A DNA stretch of 64,000 nucleotides from Richelia sp. SL_2_1 (GTDB lineage Bacteria > Cyanobacteriota > Cyanobacteriia > Cyanobacteriales > Nostocaceae). Under the pieces are notes generated by a model. The model saw nothing but the letters and a program-made list of their open reading frames with translations, searched no databases and was not told where the DNA came from. The position numbers were made by a program, and so were the translations under genes. Each line of letters opens with the position of its first letter. Positions within the stretch are counted from its first letter, which is position 1. The stretch lies in contig JAAUSO010000015.1 of NCBI GenBank assembly GCA_012033205.1, positions 1 to 64,000 on the forward strand, given 5' to 3'. Positions 56,733 through 64,000 of the stretch are shown piece after piece.

Positions 56733-57557
56733 GAACAGAATTACCAAGAGAATTTATTTGATTTGCAACTTATACCCTAAATTAGATTTTAGATTTTAAA
56801 AAAGCTTTTAAGATTCCATCTGTCCCCATCATTTTTGATGTTTGGTATTATTTTTTCCCGTTAATTGATGCAATTTTAGTAATACTTAAGTAATTAGGCA
56901 TAAATAATTCATAAATAATTATCGTTATGTAACATACAAGGTAAACTTGGCTCAAAACTTTACCTCTAGTCCCTACTCCCTACTCATAACAACAATTTTG
57001 AACGCCTATCTACTTAGGGGTGGGAATTGATTTAAAATGCAGATTTTTTTAATTTTAGATTTCATCTTATATTTCATGAAAATTTCTCCTAAAAAATGGT
57101 TTTAATCGGTGTTAAAGTAAATATCTCTAAATAAATTCATCAATAGAACAGGAACATTTTCATCAAAAAATGCCTATTATAAATGAATTCAAGCAGTTTA
57201 GAATATGCAACTTTTTGATAATTTTCAAGTCTACCGGATAAAATATTTTATCTCACAGACTTGATGTCAATTTGAAATCCCTGCATCCAAAATTTATTGA
57301 CTGTAGGTTAAATTGCAAAAGTTCCGGAGATTAATACACCATGCAGGAAAATCGATCAAATATTCGTACATATGTACGCTTTTCTTGGAACTACTTAAAA
57401 CATCATAAGTTCTTTTATTGTAGGTTAGCTCTCTCGACAGACCGGGATATGAGTAGTAATATCTTCCTCACTTTAGAACTTTAGTTAGTTTTAAATACTT
57501 TTGTAAAGACGCTTCAAGGATTGTTTATATTTACTTAATAATTTGTGTGGAGGTGAA
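56733..57557. other. Long intergenic region, divergent
   Basis: About 820 AT-rich bases between the ABC permease and the GH3 gene, without a credible ORF or stable RNA. It should hold promoters for both directions. Confidence 0.55.
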
Positions 57558-59231
57558 ATGGTAAATTTTACATTAGCGTTACTTACTAATGCGGCAAGAT
57601 TATCTAAAGCAAATTTTGTCCGTAAAACCCGTAACCCGACAGTAATTCAAGAGGAATTTTTGCTGTCGCTGCTTAATGCTTATCAAGAAACCGAATTTGG
57701 ACAAGAGTATCGGTTTGCAGAAATTAAAAGTGTCGATCAATTTCGAGAACGTCTACCAATTCTACCTTACAGCAGTTATGAACCTTATTTAGAGCGTATT
57801 GCTAAGGGAGAGCCAAATATTCTCACACCCAACCCCGTTATTTACCTGAATTTAACGAGCGGTTCTACTGGTAAACAAAAATTGATTCCAGTTACCGAAC
57901 AATCCCGTAAAATTTTGAATCGTAATAATCAGGTTAGCATTGGTTTTGCTGCTGAAGCCGCGCAAAAACGAGGTTTATCAATTGGTACAATCCTTTTAAC
58001 AAGTTCGGTACAATTATACGGACGTACCAGCGGTGGAATTGATTATGGCCCGGTTAGCGTTGGTGATTTACGTCTGAATAGTTTTCTGTATCAGCAAGTA
58101 TTTGCGCTTCCTTATGAAGCATTGCAGCCACAAGATAATTTAGCACGTCATTACGTTTGTTTGCTTTTTGCTTTAAAGAATCCGTCTTTGAGAATTATCG
58201 CTGCCAATTTCCCGATTTTAGGGCTACAACTGTGTCAGTATTTGGAATCTCAAGCTTTAGAACTAATTGAAGATTTAGAACAAGGAACTATTGCTCCCTG
58301 GTTGAATTTGAAACCAGAATTACGAGCAAAATTAGAAAATAAATTATCTCCATCCCCGAAACGAGCTGCTCAATTACGTCAGATTTTACAAGATGAAGGA
58401 AGACTTACACCAAAATCGGTTTGGCCAAGTCTCTCATTCATTACTACTGCTCGTGGTGGCACATCCGATTTTTATCTGCAAAAATTTCCCGAATATTTTG
58501 GTGACACCCCGATTTTTGGCGGAGTTTATTCTTCTGCGGAAGGTACTTTTGGTATTTATCCCGACTTTAATAATGATGGGGCAATTTTAGCGATTCAAAC
58601 TGGTTTCTTTGAATTTATCCCCGAAGAGGAATGGGATATTTCCCAACCAAAAACACTTTTAGCTCATCAAGTAGAAGTCGGAAAATATTATCGTATTTTG
58701 TTGTCTAACTACAGCGGTTTGTATCGTTACGATATTGGAGATGTGGTAGAAGTTGTCGGCTGGTACCAAAAAACTCCTTTAATTACATTCCGACATCGTA
58801 AGGGAGGTGTGTTATCTTCAACAACAGAAAAAACCTCGGAATTTCACGTTATTCAGGTAATGCAGCAATTAGAAAAGAAATTTAATTTATCTTTAGAAAA
58901 CTTTTGTATTACTTTATCTGAAGATGGAATTTTTCCTCATTATTTAGTAAACATTGAATTAGCATCGGGTCATAATCTTAATAATCCTCAACAATTTATC
59001 ATTGAGTTCGACCGTTTGTTACAAGAAATTCAGATTTCTTATGCAGCTAAAAGACCAAATCCAATACCATCACCCAGGCTAAGAATTATGGCTGCGGGAA
59101 GTTTTGCGACTATTCGACAGCGGCTTTTAAACACAGGAATTCCGGCTTCGCAATTAAAATTTCCTCATCTAAGCGACGATAGACAATTTCTCGCTGGATT
59201 AACTGTTGAGAAAGAAATAACTCTAGTATAA
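57558..59231 (+). CDS. GH3 auxin-responsive-promoter family protein (acyl amide synthetase-like)
   Basis: This 557-residue protein belongs to the GH3 family of ANL-superfamily adenylating enzymes, which in plants join amino acids to carboxylic acid hormones. Visible are an N-terminal RLPILPYSSYEPYLERIAKGE, the ATP-binding NLTSGSTGKQKLIPVT (P-loop-like), the second motif GGVYSSAEGTFGI and YRYDIGDVVEVVG with the adenylate-contacting Asp. GGAGGTGAA precedes the ATG at 57558. The acid and amine are unknown. It opens a group of accessory genes with two oxygenases. Confidence 0.9.
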   Translation: MVNFTLALLTNAARLSKANFVRKTRNPTVIQEEFLLSLLNAYQETEFGQEYRFAEIKSVDQFRERLPILPYSSYEPYLERIAKGEPNILTPNPVIYLNLTSGSTGKQKLIPVTEQSRKILNRNNQVSIGFAAEAAQKRGLSIGTILLTSSVQLYGRTSGGIDYGPVSVGDLRLNSFLYQQVFALPYEALQPQDNLARHYVCLLFALKNPSLRIIAANFPILGLQLCQYLESQALELIEDLEQGTIAPWLNLKPELRAKLENKLSPSPKRAAQLRQILQDEGRLTPKSVWPSLSFITTARGGTSDFYLQKFPEYFGDTPIFGGVYSSAEGTFGIYPDFNNDGAILAIQTGFFEFIPEEEWDISQPKTLLAHQVEVGKYYRILLSNYSGLYRYDIGDVVEVVGWYQKTPLITFRHRKGGVLSSTTEKTSEFHVIQVMQQLEKKFNLSLENFCITLSEDGIFPHYLVNIELASGHNLNNPQQFIIEFDRLLQEIQISYAAKRPNPIPSPRLRIMAAGSFATIRQRLLNTGIPASQLKFPHLSDDRQFLAGLTVEKEITLV

Positions 59232-59470
59232 CTTAAAATGAATAACAATTTAATGCCATATTTATGAGGAAAATATTGTAAATTAAAATAGTATTGGTAG
59301 GCGATAAAAAAATGTGATTTACTTTGCCAATTACTTATAGATAACAATCGATTAATGATTATTTAATAAATAGTTAATTTTTCGATTGTTAATTAAGGAA
59401 AATAAAATTAACTTAAACTCAATTAAATTAATTTTATTTAACCTTACTTGTTAATTTAAATAATAGAAAA

Positions 59471-60445
59471 ATGAGGACACCATCACAAGAGAAGCATCTA
59501 TCAGCAACTGAGAGCAAAAAGCAAATTGCAAGGGTTGATGGAAATACTTTAACTCCAGAGATTTTTGCGACAAAATATCAAAAACATGGTATACCAGTTG
59601 TAATTACTGGTTTACTAGATTCCGACGAACTTAATTGGGATTTAGACTATTTACGCAAAAAATTGGGACAAAAAAAGTTTCCGGTTAGATTTTACGGGCG
59701 TGAAAGATATCAGCAAGACAAGCGAAACTGGGAAAATATGGGAAGTGGAGTAGAATCACGCACTATACCTTTTAGCGACTATGCTGAAAAACTGTTAAGT
59801 GGAGAAGCTGATGAAAAAGATATTTATTTAGGTAAATGCTCCCTCACAAATACTCCCCTTGCAGATAACCCCAGTTTTCAGCGTTTAGAATCGCAACTTG
59901 GTTTGAGCATACCCGTAACTCCTTTAAATCTCTGGGTTGGTTTGGGGGGACATACAACTTGTCTGCACTGCGATGCCTTTGATGGTACTCTAATTCAACT
60001 CTATGGAGCTAAGAAACTGATTCTGTTTCCACCCAATCAACTATATAATCTATATCCTTTTTCACTATTAAATAATTTACTTTATGGGTTCAAACGACGA
60101 GCTTCTTACAGTCAGATATATCCCCAAAAACCTGATTTTCAAGCCTTTCCTAAATTTAAAAAAGCACTTTCCCAATCTTACGAAGTAGTTCTTAATCAAA
60201 GAGAGATTCTCTACATACCTGTAGGATGGTGGCATGAAGTTACTTGTTTGGGTGATGGAGTAGTGTGTTCAGTAAATCGTTTTTGGCGAGTATTGCCTAT
60301 TTACCGTTCGTTTTTTTCTTGGAATAAATGGCGTATTCATTTATCTAGTATATTAGCGATACCTCATTTTTTCGCGATTGGGTTAACAAATATTATCGGT
60401 AAAGATAGGAAAGAAAATTTAAATCGATTATTGCAAAGACTTTAA
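59471..60445 (+). CDS. Cupin-like JmjC-domain Fe(II)/2-oxoglutarate oxygenase
   Basis: A 324-residue protein of the cupin_8/JmjC type, whose members hydroxylate proteins or small molecules. The iron facial triad is H166-x-D168 in LHCDAFDG and H255 in GWWHEV; the 2-oxoglutarate-binding lysine would be in GAKKLILFPP. The N-terminal IPVVITGLLD is the usual beginning of such domains. It lies 240 bases after the GH3 gene and is followed by another 2-oxoglutarate-type oxygenase. Substrate unknown. Confidence 0.88.
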   Translation: MRTPSQEKHLSATESKKQIARVDGNTLTPEIFATKYQKHGIPVVITGLLDSDELNWDLDYLRKKLGQKKFPVRFYGRERYQQDKRNWENMGSGVESRTIPFSDYAEKLLSGEADEKDIYLGKCSLTNTPLADNPSFQRLESQLGLSIPVTPLNLWVGLGGHTTCLHCDAFDGTLIQLYGAKKLILFPPNQLYNLYPFSLLNNLLYGFKRRASYSQIYPQKPDFQAFPKFKKALSQSYEVVLNQREILYIPVGWWHEVTCLGDGVVCSVNRFWRVLPIYRSFFSWNKWRIHLSSILAIPHFFAIGLTNIIGKDRKENLNRLLQRL

Positions 60446-60483
60446 TTAGTTAGGAGTTATTACCACCGGAGTCTCGTCGGATG

Positions 60484-60547
60484 AGAAGTCGGGTTTTTAC
60501 GATAATTGTGTTTTATCACAGAGATTTCTCTTAAAAACCCGACTTCT
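60484..60547. repeat. Imperfect-loop inverted repeat, 16-bp arms
   Basis: AGAAGTCGGGTTTTTA (60484-60499) and TAAAAACCCGACTTCT (60532-60547) are perfect complements around a 32-base spacer that has a second small stem (GTGTTTTATCAC). Such AAGTCGGGTTTTT palindromes are frequent small repeats in cyanobacterial genomes; here it also could terminate transcription. Confidence 0.82.
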
Positions 60548-60599
60548 GATTATATATTTCTCGTAGTTTACTTTTCCGCTAATTTTATATATTTAAAAT

Positions 60600-61361
60600 A
60601 TGCAAAACTTATCTAAGATAGCCGTCACACAACTAGAAAAATTACTTAGTAAAGATGGTTGGTTAGAAACCTTAGTCGCGAAAAACTCTAAGGTAGAAAA
60701 TTCTGTCTTTTTTGATGTCGAACAGTTCCCTTGGGCTAAAAATTTAGAAGCTAATTGGATGACGATTCGTAAGGAATTAGAACAAGTACTGGAAAGAGTA
60801 GATGAATTACCAAATTTTCAAGATATTTCTAAACGTCAAACTCGCATTGCTAACGATAATCTTTGGAAAACCTATTTTTTCTATGCCTTTGGATTTAAAG
60901 CTACTAAAAATTGCCAAAGATGTCCCGAAACTACTAAATTGATTGAACAAATTCCGGGAATGAAAGTGGCATTTTTCTCAATTCTTGCTCCTGGTAAACA
61001 TATTCCCAAACATCGTGGTAAACTCAAAACTTTGATTCGCTATCATTTGGGTTTAATTGTTCCAGAACCCAAAGAAAAATGTAAAATTCAAATAGCAGAT
61101 GAAATTAGATATTGGCAAGAAGGTAAAAGTTTAATTTTCGACGATACTTTTTACCATGAAGTTTGGAATGATACGGATGGATATCGTGTAGTATTATTTT
61201 TAGATATTCTTCGTCCCTTAAAATTTCCTCTTTCTTTGATCAGTTCTTTAGCTAATAAATTTATTGCTGCATCTCCCATAGTTCAAGAAGCAAAAGCTAG
61301 TCATAATACTTGGGAAAATAAGTTTGAAAAAGAGCAGAAATCTCAAGAACTAATTTCTTAG
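60600..61361 (+). CDS. Aspartyl/asparaginyl beta-hydroxylase family protein
   Basis: A 253-residue Fe/2-oxoglutarate oxygenase of the AspH type. Core motifs: HIPKHRGKLKTLIRYHLGL (134-152), with H138 as the probable iron ligand and R139/R147 as substrate contacts, IFDDTFYHEVWN with H186, and R196 for 2-oxoglutarate. Cysteines C105 and C108 (NCQRC) form a pair. It could act on a peptide, lipid or the product of the GH3 enzyme. It ends 100 bases before the convergent MFS gene. Confidence 0.88.
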   Translation: MQNLSKIAVTQLEKLLSKDGWLETLVAKNSKVENSVFFDVEQFPWAKNLEANWMTIRKELEQVLERVDELPNFQDISKRQTRIANDNLWKTYFFYAFGFKATKNCQRCPETTKLIEQIPGMKVAFFSILAPGKHIPKHRGKLKTLIRYHLGLIVPEPKEKCKIQIADEIRYWQEGKSLIFDDTFYHEVWNDTDGYRVVLFLDILRPLKFPLSLISSLANKFIAASPIVQEAKASHNTWENKFEKEQKSQELIS

Positions 61362-61432
61362 TTTGTAGTTGCGCTTTAGCGCTAAATTTTGTCATTATTT
61401 CGCTAAATTCTTCATAGAACCCAGAATACTGG

Positions 61433-61455
61433 GAGACGTAGCACTGCTACGTCTC
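61433..61455. terminator. Perfect palindrome, bidirectional terminator-like
   Basis: GAGACGTAGCA and TGCTACGTCTC flank a single C; T-rich sequence follows on the plus strand. It lies between two convergent genes. Its core TAGCACTGCTA is shared with the MITE palindrome at 18900. Confidence 0.7.
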
Positions 61456-61462
61456 TACATTT

Positions 61463-62662
61463 TTAAAAACGGTCGTATTTTGCTTTTTCCAGGGCTTTAC
61501 TTTGTTTGATACTCAAAAATGTAGTTACTAAAGATACCGCTGCACCTACAAAAAATACCGCGATTCCACCATTCTTCCAAACTGGACCTAGAAAAATTGG
61601 CGAAAAAAATTGTCCTAAATTACTCGCTCCCGTACCAATTGCTAAAACGCTAGAACGTACTTCTGGAGGATTTGATTTTGATAACGCATCGTATAAATTA
61701 GGCATAACGATACCGAATCCCATGCCGAAAACAATCGCTGTGGGCAGAATCAAATAAACTTGTTCCACAAACGGTATAGTTATTAATGTGACTGCCATTA
61801 AAATAAAGCCTAGAGCGATCGCCCTCGCACTCCCCAAACGCTTGGCTAACTTGCTCGCACCCACGGCAGAAATTACAGCCGCACCAATGGCTCGCGATGC
61901 TAAAATTGCTCCATTCAATACTGTATCGGCTCCAATTGCTTGTTTAAAATGTAGGGGAGCGTAGATAATTACTACATAAAATATGGCGGATGTCAAGGCT
62001 AAGGCTGTAAATAAAGTTAAAGTACTCGAAGATGTCAAGCTTTGAATAAGTTGGTCTTTTTGATTTAGACCTATTGATAAAGTACTTTGACGCTTTTGCT
62101 TTGGTAATATCAAATAGGCAATCAGGGCGGCTGGTAAACCTAAACCATAGAGAAAAAAGGTAAATCGCCAATTGATTGAACCAAGTAAACCACCTAAAAG
62201 CGGAAAAATAATGCTGGCGATAGCCAATGCACTGGTTGTATAACCAAGGATGCGGGTTCGTCTTTCTCCTTCATACATACTGCTGAGAATACCGATACTA
62301 GCAGCAGCAACCCCTCCACTGGCAGCCCCCAATAATGCTCGTGATATTAATAAAGGGGTAAAACTCTGCATCAAACCTCCAATACTGCCGAAAATTGCGT
62401 AGCAAACCAGTGATGGAATTAGCACCTTGACTTTACCAATCCGGTCAGCGAGAATACCAAAAATCGGACTAAATAAAAAGATTGTCAAACAATGCATACT
62501 CACCAATGTACCTGTCCAACGCGGATCGATGGCAAGTTGTTCTTTGATTTCCGGCATTATTGGTGACACAACACTTCCCGTCATCGTGGTTAAGCTACCG
62601 CAAACAAGTAATACCAGTAACGTCGGAATTTGCTTGCGATTTTCTTTAGCTAGAAGCGACAT
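61463..62662 (-). CDS. MFS drug/proton antiporter-type exporter
   Basis: A 399-residue, twelve-helix member of the major facilitator superfamily. The N-terminal half has the family motif A at GILADRIGKVKVLI and motif C-like GAASGGVAAASIGI, which fits drug:proton exporters of the 12-TM group. It is transcribed towards the GH3/oxygenase genes, with a shared terminator, so it could export their product. Substrate unknown. Confidence 0.85.
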   Translation of the reverse strand: MSLLAKENRKQIPTLLVLLVCGSLTTMTGSVVSPIMPEIKEQLAIDPRWTGTLVSMHCLTIFLFSPIFGILADRIGKVKVLIPSLVCYAIFGSIGGLMQSFTPLLISRALLGAASGGVAAASIGILSSMYEGERRTRILGYTTSALAIASIIFPLLGGLLGSINWRFTFFLYGLGLPAALIAYLILPKQKRQSTLSIGLNQKDQLIQSLTSSSTLTLFTALALTSAIFYVVIIYAPLHFKQAIGADTVLNGAILASRAIGAAVISAVGASKLAKRLGSARAIALGFILMAVTLITIPFVEQVYLILPTAIVFGMGFGIVMPNLYDALSKSNPPEVRSSVLAIGTGASNLGQFFSPIFLGPVWKNGGIAVFFVGAAVSLVTTFLSIKQSKALEKAKYDRF

Positions 62663-62849
62663 AGATTATATAAAAATTCCTGAATAAATTTATCAGCCTT
62701 AAAAGTACACTAACCCAACTCATTCACGGTGAATAGGCAATTAGGAGAACAAAATCCCCTGCAAAGAAATAATGCAAGGGAAATGGTACCTTAGTATTTG
62801 AATTGTTTAAAGCTGTAACTGTTCCGCTGATAAATCTCTTGGTGAATCT

Positions 62850-64000
62850 CTAAGCAATCAAAGATTGATTGATCTCAACTTGCTGGGGTTTTTGGGAAAG
62901 ATTCAACTTGCGGTAATCAGCGATTTGTCCCTCAATTTCATTTTTGACAATTTGACGGTATTCAATATGATGTTCTAAAAGAGCGCACATAGATATATAA
63001 GATACTAATACTTTCGGATTATGTTTAAGTATTAAGAAAAGTTGAATCCAGAATTGAAAGCGTGTATTACGTTTAATTCCTTGTCGCCAGACTATAATCA
63101 ATAGCGCTCTTAATTCGATTAATTTCAGCATCTGGAACTTTTTCTGATAAGTTCGAGGTTCCATTTCCAAATAATGGCGATAAACTCGTCCCAGGAATTT
63201 CTTTGGTTCGTATAATTCCCAGAAACAGTTTACATATTCGGAAGCTAATTCTTCTATAGGACGAGTTGGAATAAAATTAGTTAAAGAAGTTGTTTGATTT
63301 CCCGTGTTACCTTTTTGATCAATCTCTAATAAACGTCCTTCTTTTTCCAATCGATGCCATAATGCTGTATTTGGCAAAGCTTGTAGCAAACCAAACATTG
63401 CATTGGGAATTGCAGTCGTCTCCACAAAATCAATAATACGATCGCCAGCTCCAGCTTTTTCACCATCGAAACCGAGAATAAAGCCAGCCATGACTCGTAA
63501 ACCTTTACGATTAATTGTTTGAACCGCTTCTGCTAGTGAATTGCGGGTATTTTGATGCTTTTTAGTTAGTGATAAACTATCCGTATCAGGAGTTTCAATT
63601 CCCAAAAATACGGAGGTAAAGTTAGCCGCAATCATTAAATCGAGCAGTTCCTCATCTTGTGCTAAATCTACTGAAGCTTCTGTTTGCAAGCTGAATGGAT
63701 AACCGCGCTCTACCATCCAGGGAATCAGTTCTTTGAGTAAAAGCTTGACATTACGTTTATTGCCGATGAAATTATCATCCACCATAAACACGGAATTTCG
63801 CCAGCCTAAATCATAGAGTGTTTGTAATTCCTCAAGCAGTTGGGCTGGATTCTTAGTACGCGGTTTGCGTCCATAAAGCACAATGATATCGCAAAACTCA
63901 CACTCAAACGGACAACCGCGAGAAAACTGCACCGACATCATGTCATAAGCGCTCATCTCAAGTAAATCGTATCGGGGTATCGGCGTACCAGTAATATCGG
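62850..64000 (-). CDS. B12-binding-type radical SAM protein, 5' partial
   Basis: The reading frame extends beyond the right edge: before the internal Met at 63956 it continues with DITGTPIPRYDLLEMSAYDM, so the true start is outside. The radical SAM cluster motif is CPFECEFC, followed by the family block RKPRTKNPAQLLEELQ and a DUF4070-like C-terminal half (SEYVNCFWELYEPKKFLGRV). Such proteins usually have an N-terminal cobalamin-binding domain, which is not visible. Possible roles include methyl transfer; it resembles the hopanoid C2 methylase group but I would not assign that. Confidence 0.85.
   Translation of the reverse strand, partial: DITGTPIPRYDLLEMSAYDMMSVQFSRGCPFECEFCDIIVLYGRKPRTKNPAQLLEELQTLYDLGWRNSVFMVDDNFIGNKRNVKLLLKELIPWMVERGYPFSLQTEASVDLAQDEELLDLMIAANFTSVFLGIETPDTDSLSLTKKHQNTRNSLAEAVQTINRKGLRVMAGFILGFDGEKAGAGDRIIDFVETTAIPNAMFGLLQALPNTALWHRLEKEGRLLEIDQKGNTGNQTTSLTNFIPTRPIEELASEYVNCFWELYEPKKFLGRVYRHYLEMEPRTYQKKFQMLKLIELRALLIIVWRQGIKRNTRFQFWIQLFLILKHNPKVLVSYISMCALLEHHIEYRQIVKNEIEGQIADYRKLNLSQKPQQVEINQSLIA

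Overview
The window looks like chromosome from a filamentous, probably heterocyst-forming cyanobacterium (Nostocales, in the broad Rivularia/Calothrix/Nostoc range). The evidence is oxygenic-photosynthesis and cyanobacterial genes (NdhS, Psb29/Thf1, CpcT/CpeT-type lyase, BtpA, a BCD-family chlorophyll-type transporter, HemF), scattered GCGATCGC (HIP1-type) octamers, low GC, and many intergenic 7-bp tandem repeats, which are typical of this group.

Layout. 1-898: 3' end of a group II intron followed by the downstream exon of a WD40-repeat gene. 1182-12140: a DNA phosphorothioation (Dnd) island with a Dnd-associated methyltransferase, dndE, dndD and dndC on the minus strand, a long dndB-like gene on the plus strand, then Dnd-associated protein 4, a second DndD-like ATPase and a decayed small ORF on the minus strand. 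No dndA and no dptF/G/H restriction genes are visible, so the 4/ATPase pair is the best local candidate for an alternative effector. 12141-12892: a 268-bp AT-rich tandem duplication. 12893-18404: mgtE with a leader that can hide its ribosome-binding site, and a very large GH15/phosphorylase-kinase-like protein. 18404-19420: degraded Rpn-type nuclease gene split by a MITE. 19420-24674: potassium-uptake operon (histidine kinase, response regulator, two TrkA proteins, TrkH). 24874-42256: housekeeping and photosynthesis genes, cell-envelope genes (ExbB/ExbD, RodA, nucleotide-sugar enzymes) and an antiporter.

42257-44600: a mobile RNA-guided-nuclease neighbourhood, with a structured element resembling a HEARO/IscB omega RNA but no IscB gene, next to an IS200/IS605 element with a frameshifted tnpA and an intact tnpB. 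44623-56732: VKOR-thioredoxin fusion, BtpA, a promoter plus structured RNA candidate, RimO, a CrhR-like RNA helicase, aldo/keto reductase, BCD transporter, frameshifted inositol monophosphatase, and an ABC exporter pair. 57558-61361: a small accessory cluster encoding a GH3-type acyl-amide synthetase and two different Fe(II)/2-oxoglutarate-type oxygenases, followed on the other strand by an MFS exporter and a B12-type radical SAM protein that runs off the right edge.

Three genes (holin-like protein, tnpA, inositol monophosphatase) are each broken by what looks like loss of one base from a short homopolymer. This may be real decay or a sequencing artefact. All functional names are from reading the sequence; no database search was run.
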